Below, piece after piece: positions 20,033-32,100 of a DNA stretch of 64,000 nt; the first letter of the stretch is position 1, and every line of letters begins with the position of its first letter. Under the pieces are notes generated by a model. That model was not told the origin of the DNA, ran no database searches, and saw only the letters and a list, made by a program, of their open reading frames with translations. Both the position numbers and the translations under genes were made by a program. The DNA is from Eustoma russellianum (taxonomy: Eukaryota > Streptophyta > Magnoliopsida > Gentianales > Gentianaceae). Where the stretch lies: assembly GCA_036186865.1 (NCBI GenBank), contig AP025047.1, forward strand, positions 195,820-259,819. The letters are read 5' to 3'.

Positions 20033-23000
20033 CCTGTAATTAAACTGTGCAAATTCATCAAAACTCTCCTTCAACATTTAGCCCCAGAAAATATATCTAA
20101 ACATGCAATTTATATCTTTACACAGAAAACACATATTTCGTCTATTGTTCTCTCTGTAATTTTGGGGCATTTGGAAACTGGGACTTAATTTTCATGGTGT
20201 ATGATATAACATATTCAAGAGCTGGTTATCACTTATCAGTGCTGATTCATACAGCTGTAACTGTTACTAGATAACAATCTGTACAAGTGGAAATCCGGAT
20301 TTTAATGAAAAACTAGTGTAACTATTAAGCAGTTGTACTCTGCTGATGTGTGTAGTGTCACATGATTACTGTTACACTCTTAAATACACTGCAAGAAAAT
20401 GAAGAGTTTTTCTTTTTACCGATGCAATTGATTGATTTATATTTCCAAAGAGGTATAAATTACAGAGGTCTATGAAATTAGCTAGAAGGATGAAATTATT
20501 TTTCCGGAAAAGGATACAGTAAATCCTAGACAGGGCCTCATTGTCATAATTTGGCTGGACAAAGGAAGAGTGAGCAACCTCTCTGTTACAGAAACTTTAC
20601 TAACTTGGGCAGATACCAATTATACAAGGTGCTTATTTATGAATTCAACAGTATATATATACGATACTATTTTCTCTGTTCTTCTATAGTAAAGTGGATG
20701 AAATAGTAACACTTTTTAGGGACAAGCTCTGATGGCACCATGAAACAATAGCCAAACTTCTATGATAATGACCTCTTAAAGTTTTACTACACCAGATTCA
20801 ATTAATTATGACATATGCACGTATACAAAAAAATGCATCTTCATTGCATCCATTATAATAGTGCAATATAATGGAAAATGTACAAGATACACTTATCCAA
20901 GGTAACGTGAAATTCAAAAATCCTAGATTGTATGATTTTACCATGCTAGTAAATATTAATGTATTATATTAATGGACCAAAACTCTGTACTAAAGTTTGT
21001 TAGCATCTCAAGTGCTTCCTAGTTTTCTCATTAATACACTACCCCATCATATTCCTATTATTCTGTCGTTTATACATGTACATCTAGAGCAGTGGTTTCA
21101 CAGGAAACAAACTCACTCTATCCCTTAAGATAGATATATTGTTTGCGTGGCACTTATCCTTTTCAGACCTTGATAATGATCTTTACTGACGTTGATATAT
21201 ACTGGGTATAATTGATTGATCGATCGATCGATCTCAAGTGCTTACTAGCTAATGGGAAAAGTTTTACTTATATCCGAAATGTGACAAATAACTTTATGAT
21301 TTTCCCCACAAATGTTAAACATGAACAAATGACATGTAAAAGGAGATAGAGTTTCTTACTAATAAAAGTTCTTCGTACCGAACCAATAAATTACAATATA
21401 TGTTAAACAAATTCCGTTTCTTCTTATACATAAAACATTTTTATTGACACATAGGATAAAGTCTCCATCTTAAAATTCCTTATATCCTAACAACTTGAAA
21501 CGAAGCCTAGCGAGAGAAACTAATGAGGAATGGGTGAGAATTTGATTAATATCCATAACGGACCCGCCTAAGAAACTAAATCTTAGATCTTTGTAACATA
21601 ACAAACCATTTAAAATTTGGTTGGTTGGTTAGTTGTCGAAAAAAATAATAATACAAAATTTGAATATTGCGAATTAGAAAACACAACAGATGCCAGCGCG
21701 GAACACATTGGCATGTCGTGAATTGCATTGCCCCATTCGCTGGAAAATAATTTTTATTTGGTACATTTTTTTCTTTCCTTTTCTAATGCACACTTGAACA
21801 TTTGACATGTTACAATGCATTAGAGAAGCTAATTGCCCCAGAAACACACACAAAAATCAATGACCACTTGTTGATCCAAATAAATGGATTCTTATACCCC
21901 CAAAAATCAACACCTTAATATTGTAGTACTGACCTGACCATAGAATCACAATTAGTGTTAAATTAATACTCACAGACGTACATCATTAACTTCTTAAATC
22001 TGCTAATTATAGTATACCATCAGATATGACCTCTAGGATGCATTAGTTAGATTATAGTATTAGTATTAAACTTAAAAGAGAAAGGGCAATGCTGTATCTA
22101 ATAAAGTCGTTAGTCAACCAGACAAGACGAATATTTAGCATCTATGAATGCTTTTTGAATATTGATACTATAACTTCTCTGCTAATTAAGGCTCTTGAAA
22201 GGATCGACTAGCTAATACTGAAGTCTTCCGCATGATGCTCTTTGAATCTCGAGTTATTAATACTCAAACTCAGATATTTTATGTCATTTGTGTCTAGTTT
22301 TGTGTGTTAAAGTACTCGTGTTTGCTAAATATGTGAGCCAGATAGTACTTATACTATAAAATGGACTGACATAAATGTACATAATTATTACGAACTTTTT
22401 TAATAAATAAATTGCCAGTAGCTGTGATAGTTTATCGTTATGAAAACACGTAAAAATATGTAACACAGAAACGATAAATTATATAATATAATAGTGTAGA
22501 TCTTACAAATTAATTAAAAACAAGGGTGGAGCTGTCCTCAACATATAGATAAGTTTCCTCACTCCATCCGTGAAAAGCAATTACGATCCAGTTGCATTTT
22601 ATTTAAAGATGTAGAGAACGATTTAGAAATCTAATGCCAAATCTGACTTTGACCATTTGACTTCTGTATAGCCACGTAAGTATCACATGGGCAGAATAGA
22701 AGCAGCTGGATGGTCACCATAATTTTCTTTTTAAAACTTTTGGGCTTTAGATGTAAGTTTTGCTTTGAACATGAGAGTTCAAGTATGAACAATCCACCCT
22801 TGGAAAGAAAACGTAATCCTTAGCACATTTTTCATAGAGGTAAAAATTATGGTACCATGAAATAACTTTTTTGCACTATTGTCACATTATCATTAGTAAA
22901 AAAAATTTAAATCATCGTCAAGGTATCTGTTTACTATTCACCAATAGGATATAAACGATTGATCAAAAATACAAACAATGAAGCATTATCAAAATTTTAG

Positions 23001-23950
23001 AAGATGTTCTTAAGGAAAGGTGATCAATATGTAACTAAAACATATTTGATGATAATGATGGAGTATAAAAATGTTTAAAGAAAAATAAAGCAGGCGTTGG
23101 AATATAAGCATGTTAACATGTCAGAAAATTTGGTATGCAAATTTGCTTGATATAGTTACATATATGTATCATGTCATTTTATTTCCAGTGTCGCAAAAAA
23201 TATATTATCACAAACACCTGGTGGACATGGTAAAATTCAGTAGTGTTACTAGACAAATAATGAACAACCAGAATGGGAAGTTCAGAGGACTGTCCAGGAA
23301 ACAAACTTAATGGGCTTTAATGGTGATACTGCCAATTTTCCCGGTGTAGCCATTGTCCATTGTCCCTTAAAAACAGCCTAGAAACTGCATTTTCACTGAA
23401 GGCTTATAATTAGAGTTATAAATGAAACTGAGGAAGCTAGAGAAGGTTTATCTTACAAATTGACATGGACGCGAAACATGAGATTTCACCAGATTTTAAA
23501 AAAACTTGGGAGTATACAAATGTATAAATTTCAGTGTAATAAAATCAGTACCGGTGAATGAACTTCAAAAAATTTGATCATGTAAGTGTATCTCAACTAT
23601 GAGTAGGACATTTCTGATGCGAATCAAGTAATCAACCAAAGAAGCATTCATAAACATATAATACAAGTACCTTAGAATAAACAACAGCCAATATCCGTCT
23701 TTCTCTTTCCACTGTATCTCCCAAACCACTGCATTTTTCTCCGTTGAATGTGCGGCGATCTAATCCGAAGCCTAAAGCGAAAGAATCTGATTGACGGCTA
23801 ACGGCAAAGCATGCGGTGACACCGGCGAAGGAATATTGATAGTGGTGTTAAGTGTGAAAAGGAGTAGTAGTAATGAGAATGGGGAAGAAGGAGATGAGAT
23901 TTTGATCTGATCTAAAGCAGTAAGCTCCTCCTCCTCCTCCTCCTCCTAAA
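20033..23950 (-). other. possible spliced 5' leader and long leader intron of the Cys-rich gene
   Basis: An acceptor (ATTACAG) lies at 20034, 45 bp before the ATG. About 3.6 kb upstream, a region unlike its AT-rich surroundings (about 23945-23671, with a GGA-repeat start and a CT-rich leader) ends at a strong donor AAG/GTACTT. Joined, they would form a leader exon of about 275 bp with short upstream ATGs. The span between holds no recognised gene. A separate non-coding transcript is the alternative. Confidence 0.35.
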
Positions 23951-24639
23951 TAACATCAATGCTAATTTATGAGGCATTTCCGTACACGATCCCTGTCTCC
24001 CCTGCTTTCTTTACCTTTTTAAACGCCTTCCCTATGCCCAACTCTTATTATTATTATTATTATTATACTCCTTTTTTTTTTGAAAAAAAAAATATTATCC
24101 AAACATTGAGAACTATGGTTTGTTGTACCGTCATGCACTCTGGATCAACGGCCTCCAACACTATCTTTCCTCTTTTAAAAATCCTACATATACATACACT
24201 CACACCCCTCGATATTCTGTTAATTATGTAGATTTTCTTGGTTAACTAATCATTATGTTCCTTCCTACTTTCTTTCTTATACTTATAAAGTTCGTTATTT
24301 ATACACATAACATATACATATGTATATGTGTATATAAAAATGCTTATATAGACATGTGTGTATAGACAAAAAAAATATAAATGGATATATAGAAAAATCT
24401 ATATTTTCACCTGCTGTGGTTTAACAAAAATACAGACACACTCCTAATTTAGAAGTTGATAAGGACACCCATGTGGATATGCACTTAATGACTTAAGTGA
24501 CAAACTCATTTTCTTGGCAATTTTTGTTTTATACATGCATGGTCTTTCTATTCTACCCTTAAGTATTAAATGCATCATATATTTACCATACATGTATGTG
24601 GACATTTATGTGTGATCGATGTATATATATGTATAGTAT
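23951..24639. other. AT-rich spacer with TATG-type simple repeats
   Basis: Contains an ATT microsatellite (about 24044-24065) and palindromic TATATG-rich DNA around 24300-24360. No gene seen. Confidence 0.5.
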
Positions 24640-24990
24640 GCTGACCTAGTTACTTGTAGCATCACGCAAAAGACTCCTTGGAAAATAAAGAAACATGTTA
24701 TCGAACATAACTATCCATAAACAGAAAGTAGAAAAAGATAAAGTTCTCATTAGTGCATAAGATAATATGAAAGTGATTTGTAGTTTAGCACCTCATATTT
24801 ATGTGCAGCAGTCACCGACCAATGGATGAGATAAAAGCACCATCAGCAACCTTTTAAATTTTTACCACATGCATTACTGCTAAAGTGTCAATGTGTCTGG
24901 GCTTTAGCATTTTTAAAAGTTCTCTTTATTTTCCATTAAAGAATATAAACTCAAAATTAAAATAAAGAAGAAAAATGGATCTCTTTATAC
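24640..24990. repeat. diverged segmental duplication, copy 1
   Basis: Matches 26185-26525 in the same order, with interruptions. Shared blocks include ACCTAGTTACT, CAGTCACCGACCA...GATGAGATAAAA, CACATGCAT and GGGCTTTAG.ATTTTTAAA, then an AAACAAGAAA..GGAGAAGAT-like end. By eye identity is about 75-80 percent. Confidence 0.7.
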
Positions 24991-25169
24991 AAGAAACTGG
25001 AGAAGATAGCCACATAATGCACAAGAGGATAGTTACTTGTCCAGCCAACCGTAGTACTCGGTTGGTTCCAAAAGTATTATCGAATTTATTTAGCAACCAA
25101 GCAACACGTCACATCAACCGGTTACCACAGAGAATGGCGATACACTTTCCGTACAACGTTTTATAACAT

Positions 25170-25984
25170 ATGGTTTTGGCGCAATCAACTCGTGCATGGC
25201 AACATCACACATCTTCCATCTCCTACAACTGTCTCTAATGAAATCACACGGCACGCGCGTAATATAGAATATGTGTCTGTTAGCATCCAAGAAAACGTAA
25301 TATCTAATATGTAATGAAACTAGATGTGTTGCATTTCTTTTTGTTATGATGTAAATTGTGAGACATTATATTATTAATAAAAAGATACTTTCTTCAGGAA
25401 AAAAAATATGTTGTTAGTCAATTATTAATTAAGACCAAAATTTTAAATTATTTATCATGCTAGTTTGTGAAAATCGTTTTAACATTATTTTAGACCAAAT
25501 TTAATATGTCAAATATTTTAACATTTTGATTTTAAATAATGTTTGATCGGATGTAACAATATTTTTAGAACGGAAGAAATAATACATTTTTTTGGAGATA
25601 GAGTATTTTAATTAAATAGGTTTACATGCTACATATACTATTCTATTATTTTAATATTATCCAACCTCTGAGAAAACTGGGCTGTATACTTGTATATTGT
25701 CATGCACGGTGAGAAAACGCCCTCCTACACTGGATCGTCTTCAAATAAATCGTACATGTAAACTTTTGAGTAGATGTAATTTTTTTTAAAAAAAAAAATA
25801 AAGCCACAACTGGTAGTCATTATAATATTTATTTATTAATTGATAAAAAATTAAATAATATGATGGTCTCATGTTTGAAAGGCACATACATCTGCGTCTA
25901 TGTCAACACAAGTATTCATATTTACTTTTATTGGTGAATAATTAACTATTAAGACTTTTTATATATGCTTATTCATCAATAGAA
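25170..25984. other. AT-rich intergenic DNA, no gene recognised
   Basis: Only short open frames and A/T runs lie between the two duplicated blocks. Confidence 0.45.
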
Positions 25985-26180
25985 AATTTGTATACACACA
26001 TGTATATATACTTACGCATACATATAGATATACATGTATATACATATATGTACATGTATAGTTATAGATATGCAGATATGTATGTGTTCGTGTATATATG
26101 TGTATATGTACATACACATATACATAAGTGTAACATAAATGGTATATGTCTCTGCACATATATGTATTTATGTATGTAAT
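25985..26180. repeat. TATG/CATA-rich palindromic simple repeat
   Basis: About 200 bp of alternating TATATG, TACATA and TGTATA. Open frames run on both strands because the sequence is low-complexity and self-complementary; they are not genes. Confidence 0.8.
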
Positions 26181-26184
26181 ATAC

Positions 26185-26525
26185 AACCTAGTTACTAGCA
26201 ACATCATGCAAAAGTATTCTTGGAAAAGAAAACAAGTATGTTATTTGAGCAACTAACTACAAACAGAAAGCAGAAAGAGATACTCAATATCGCATATTGT
26301 AAATTCAAATTTATCAATCGTTAATTACTCAATACTTTGCAGTAGTCACCGACCAGTAGATGAGATAAAATAATAATCAGCAGCCTTTTTATCACATGCA
26401 TCACTAGTTAAAATTGAAAAGTGTCTGTGTTTGGGCTTTAGAATTTTTAAAGGACATAATGTAAAGTCAAACTATTACATAAAGTAAAATAAAAGGAACT
26501 TTTGAAACAAGAAATTGAAGAAGAT
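26185..26525. repeat. diverged segmental duplication, copy 2
   Basis: Partner of 24640-24990. Both copies follow a TATG-rich tract, so the original duplicated unit probably included it. Confidence 0.7.
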
Positions 26526-26529
26526 GGCC

Positions 26530-28845
26530 GTCGAGTAGGGGTGTTAATAAGTCGAGCCAAGCCGACTAGATGAGACAAGATGAGGGATGGTTAGAAAGAG
26601 ATATATGAAGAGAGGTGGATGACACACGTAACGAGCGGCAGAGAGGAAGTGAAGAAAAAGAGGGTGGAGTGATCCCACGAGTCGTAAGATATCTCTGATT
26701 CCATAAAAGGTTTTGTCCCACCCAACAAAACATCATTTCGTCACCCAAAAAATAAAAATAAAATAATAATGTACATCACATCCTTAGCATATAGTTTTCA
26801 ACAGTGGGCTGATATGAGTCAGGGCCGTAGCAAAGCCCAAAATATGTTTCAGATGGCAATCATATCAGCTTGAGAAAACCCTAACTATTTCTTGAGCCGC
26901 TGGTTCTTGTGGATTTAAGCACCCAATCATTCCTTTCTTCTTTATATGTGCGAGCCACTGGGTACATTTGTACTTTGCTTTCAAATTTACTGCATTGTTC
27001 ATTTTTGCTTTCGTTATTTTGAGAAATCGCTTATGATTTTGTGTTTTCTTTTTTTTTTTTCCCTTCAATTACTCTGTATTAGGAGAAATGTTTTGAGTGG
27101 GCAAAGATGAATAGATGCTGATTTCTGACACCTCTTGTATGAGAAGATCCTTCATTGGATTCTTCGTTGAGCACACTAAGCAACTCTCTGAGCCCTTCTT
27201 CTTTTTCTCTTCCATTTGGTTAATTCCTTTTTTTGTTTGTTTCTGTTTTGTGGAACACTATTATCGAGTGGAAATTCAGGCAGCCCTTTTCCTTCGTAGA
27301 GACGAAATAAGAAAAGAGGTGTTTATCTGCTCGTACAATAAAAATCAGCTTCTGCTCTTCAGACTTGCTGAGATTTTTGTCTCTGAAGCCGGTCTAGTAT
27401 GCCCTAGCACATTTGTGTTACTTTTTGCTTTTATTTTTTTTATTTTTCACCTACAAACAAGAACTAGACATGCCGACTGCAGTGAAATTAAAACCGCAGA
27501 GGAATTATGCTTGTGGTTTTTTGTTGGATCTGTAATCAAAACCCATGTGTATTATGTTTATAATATTAAGTTGGTCAAGAGATTTGAGCTGTCTTCTGTT
27601 CCCCAGTTCTTCGCAGCAATGGTCTTATTGCTCAGGAGATCATCCAAGCTATGAAAAGAAATTTAGACCAAAATTGTCAGATAATTGTATACTAGGAGCC
27701 GATAAAAACTTATGAGATAACGACCTAAAAGCATAAAAGATCCTTCATTGGATTCTTCGTTAGTGAAAGAAGAATAATTTCATCAAAAGAAAAGAAAGAA
27801 GGAAGATCATGATCTCTCCACATGGCCTCTTTGACGGATGACGGAGGCATGTTAAATTGATTCATAGGCATCACGGCAACTTGCAGCCGTTCTGTCAACA
27901 TGAATTGGCAGAGGAAATCACCAGCTACATATTGTAAGTCCATCCTTCGGTTGGGGGAAGCCCCTAGATATGGATGCTATTCGATGCAGGATCAATCGAG
28001 TCGAGCTTCAAATTTGAATATGAACTCTGAGTTCAAATTTGACAACTTAAAAGAAACGACGAGCATAAACTCATGCTTTGGTGTTTATATTTATCTCTAG
28101 TCATAAACTCGCAGAGCACTGAATTTGAGTCTTAATGGTCGTTGATTATATATGAGTATTAATTGAATCATCAACAACGGAATAAACTCAAGTCAAACAC
28201 GAATTTCGGTTCATGTCAATATAAAACATACTTGAAGCAAATCCAAACCCACCAACACTCACTTTTCGTTAATTATCATATAACAATGGATACTTTACAA
28301 CTGAGTTTACTTTTTTGTTTTTTGTTTTTGGTTATCAATCCACATATGTAAAATAATTGCTAAGTGGAAATTGAATCTAAGATCTTGTCTTTGAACCTCA
28401 ATCTTAACTAATGAGGTAAAATCTCGTTGTTCCAACAACGCTCACTCATATTTGAATTGTTTGGAGACTGATACATGTCAAGATGGAGCACCATATGTTC
28501 TGGAGGAAATTGGAAGGATTGTGGATACAACAGCAGTATCTTGATTGTCCTTTTCGTAATCTTTAGAGCTGCTGCTATGGACTAGAGGATTGCTTCGTGA
28601 CATTACTTTTCATAGTCATATGCTTCTCCGCTACAATTATCTTTATCATCACGAGGCCTATGGTAATGACCTACAGAACCACATTTTAAACACAGAGCTA
28701 AGCCCTCATTCGTGGTTGGAACCAAAAGAAAAAAGAAAAATCAGAAAGATGAATGACACCGTCTCCCAAATGGGGAAATTTAGAAACGAATTTAAATATC
28801 ACGCTATTAATACATAAGCTTTCTATATTGACAAGAGGGCCAAAT
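26530..28845. other. intergenic, unassigned, with a 25-bp direct repeat pair
   Basis: An identical 25-bp block (AAGATCCTTC...TTCGTT) occurs at 27144-27168 and 27737-27761. Between and around them are a 179-codon frame at 27115-27654 (+) and a 72-codon frame at 27725-27943 (-). I recognise neither, and both show biased, T-rich composition. I do not call them genes. Confidence 0.45.
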
Positions 28846-28847
28846 GC

Positions 28848-28927
<80 letters not shown>
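28848..28927. repeat. (ATA)n microsatellite, about 26 units
   Basis: An uninterrupted trinucleotide run of about 80 bp, 180 bp beyond the kinase stop codon. The poly-Tyr open frame on the minus strand is an artefact of it. Confidence 0.97.
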
Positions 28928-29105
28928 TACAAACAAGTGTCATTTTACAACAAGACATTTATACGAGAAGAATACCATACCAAAATTCGGTAGCCTGCTT
29001 TACACTGGCGCATAATGCACAAAAGGGGTATACTGCAACTAAACTAGGACTGCATAAATCCACGGGCAGGGGAAAAAAAACCTCTGGAGACACTGAATCT
29101 CATGC

Positions 29106-32100
29106 CTACTCATCTGTCTTGAGCAATGCATTCAGTTTCCTTTCCAGCTGCAAAGCAATACAAAAATACGAAATAAGTTTCAATACTCTGATAAACCAGA
29201 CGTATCAGCAGAAGATCGGAGGAACACAAATCACCCTATTCTACTGACAGAAAACCCCATCTTTCCGCTAATTCCTAAATTTTGTCACATACACATACAG
29301 TGTACAAAATTTACTTGGTTACGTAAACCAATTCGGACCCAGATAAAAAATCATGCTAGGTGACATTGTTCTCCATTGAAGGTGAGCCAGATTCAAGAGA
29401 AAACATCATACTAGGGTTAATAGTTCAAAAATCTAAGGGAAAAACTGTTCCCGTGGGAAGTGCTTACGTTAATCTAAAACCATTCGGAACTTATGCGACA
29501 GAATTCAACCAGGTTTAGTGGTAAGGCCATTGCACTTTCTCGGGTGGTGACTAGGATTCTAGTCAAAATTGACACCATCCTCTGGACTTTCAAAAAAAAT
29601 GGTTGGGATGTTAGACATACTGCTAACAGAAGCCCTTAGCATGTTAACTTTGGAAAAGTGCAAAGCACTGAAGCAACGAAAAATGATGTGCATTGCCAAC
29701 TCCAGGGTGAGCTTTGATCAGAGAGGCAATCAAAAGTTCCAGGTAAGTAGAGGCTGGACTTATCCTTTTATTAGTCCTTGACTAAAGAAATATAGCTCCA
29801 CTTCCCCTTTAGTCAGTTTTTGCCTAGAAAAATACAATTTAAAAAGTTTTTCAAAATCTCCCGAGAAGAATGGTCAGAGACACATCAATTATGAATTGAA
29901 ACAAGACAGATACAATTAAGAGTTTTCTGGCAAGAGGGACAAAGGTATTATGCATGGGAAATATAAAGCAATAGTGGGTTTTCCCGTTTTCCTTTTTTTT
30001 TTTTTTTGGGTATTTTAGACAAGGGACGGAGGGTTTGAGTTTGGAAATACAAAACCTTATTTCTTCTCAGAACACATGAAAACGGTAGGTGCATACCTGA
30101 ATATTTTTCAATTTTTGTCTCTGCAGCTCCTCAGCCATATTCTCTAAGCTGTGATTTGAAGCAAAGCATTAGATTTACTTAAACAGAACAATACAAAGAT
30201 ACTCCACGAACACCCCATCATACCTATGTTGCAAATGCATCACCTGGGACTGCAGCTCTCTTTCCCTTGCAGTAGAAGATAGCTGCCCCGATTCACAAGG
30301 TTAAAGTCAACAAAACATGATACATGTTCCATCAAATATATAAATATGTAATTAACTCTTTGCATCATTAAGCATCATATTGTCGGGTTTTTTGAATTTA
30401 ACAGGAAAACACGATATCAGTAAATACAAAAGACAGTTATGATAAAGGACAAGCACTCCTGCTACATCCTGGTAGATATGAAATGAAATATCTTGTAACA
30501 ACAACATTACCCAATTGCATTAGAGGCTTCCGCCTATGGTGGGTAAGGGGTGTGGTAAGGGAGGGTCAGATGTACGCAACCTTACACATGTGATGAAATA
30601 TACAGAGGTTGTTTCCGGATGACCCATAACGAAAATTGCGTCAAGTATTATGTCGATTGACTGCTATTTCACAATGCAAGAAACGAAACCAATTTAGTGA
30701 GTCATTTTGTTTTATTATTGTATTCTAGAGTCAAAGAAGAGTATGTCCTTGATCCTATGGGAAATAGGAAACAAAATGAAATATCTTGTACAAGAGAAAA
30801 AAAGGGAAAGAATAATTGAACGAGCACTCTATAAATGACAGTCACCTGCAGGAGATCATTATAACTCTCAGCCAACTCAATGGGCCCTGCATACAATGCC
30901 GTTTCATAATCAGGAAGAAACATTTTAATAAATTGAGAGCAGAAAATTAGCACTCAATTTGCTTAAGGCACACAAAGTAGTGGAGGGCGAGGAGCAGTAA
31001 ATACAGTACCAGAAGAATGCTCAACAAACTTGATCAATTTAATTATCTCTTCCTGACAATGTTGAAAAATCCATTAGCAATATCAGATATCAAAAGAACA
31101 CAAACAATGAAAGAAATTCCAGATACCCTCTGCAAATTGTTCTGCTGCAAAATGCTCTGTAATGAAGTAAGAACAGATGCGGGAGGAAGGCCAGAAGTTG
31201 TGGGACTTGTTGAACCTCCCAAAAGCGAGTTAAACACGGAGTTAACAGAAACCTGTGATCAAGGAAGAGAAGGCAATGGTTACCAAGCCATTGCCTATAA
31301 GATATCACTAAGTTTCAAATGACAATTAAAAAGGTTGAAGACCATAGGACAAATAAATACAAGGTTAAAAAACCATCAGTAAACAAATTAATGAAATTTA
31401 GCCTCTTCCAGGAACAATAAACAGGATCATAAGCACACAGTTTTCAATCAGGAACAAGTTTTTTGAGTTTCCCTCCATTGATAGTCATGAGTTGAGTCCT
31501 CTTTCATGTTTGCGGTCTCTGGGCCTATACCCTTTCACCTTTCGACCATAGCTTCGAACACATCCAACATTTCGGCAACATACCACATGGCCCGTTCATG
31601 CTCTTAGGTGATTCTTTACAAATTAGCTATGTGCCCCGCCTGTCCATCGAAGACCTGCTCCAGTGGACGGTTGGGCCGTCTCTGTCTCCGGTCATGTTCG
31701 CATGGTGGTATGTGAGGTTTTTTTCAAAGAAAAAAAGGTGAATTAAGACCTGGTTGGCCTTCCTTCTAGCGCCAGAAGGCAAAGTAGAATCTTCAACTGG
31801 ATCAAAGATGATCCAGAAAAAGGAAAAGGCTGTCTAAATCTTGCACATACGTAGCTTGCAGTCAGAATTAACGTTCCCAGAAATATGTACAAGTTAAACA
31901 ATGTTAGAGGTCCCGGAGCTATTGTTTCAGAGAAAACTCTCCAATGCTCAAGTCAGTTACAAGTATAATCATATTTGTATGCTTGAAAATAAAGAAACAT
32001 GTCTCATTTTGTTTTCGGTAGCTGTGATTTCTTCTTCATGGATCCAATCTTCTTTCTTGGGATGTTTTCTGCCTTTTTATACAGATTGAGCAGTCAGTGC

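Noticed and set aside
25959..26207. Open frames on both strands in TATG-rich DNA
   Set aside because: Self-complementary simple repeat keeps several frames open; not coding.
27115..27654. 179-codon open frame on the plus strand
   Set aside because: Very Phe/Leu-rich, T-biased translation with no recognisable motif; likely a chance frame in low-complexity DNA.
28698..28958. Poly-Tyr open frame
   Set aside because: Produced by the (ATA)n microsatellite.
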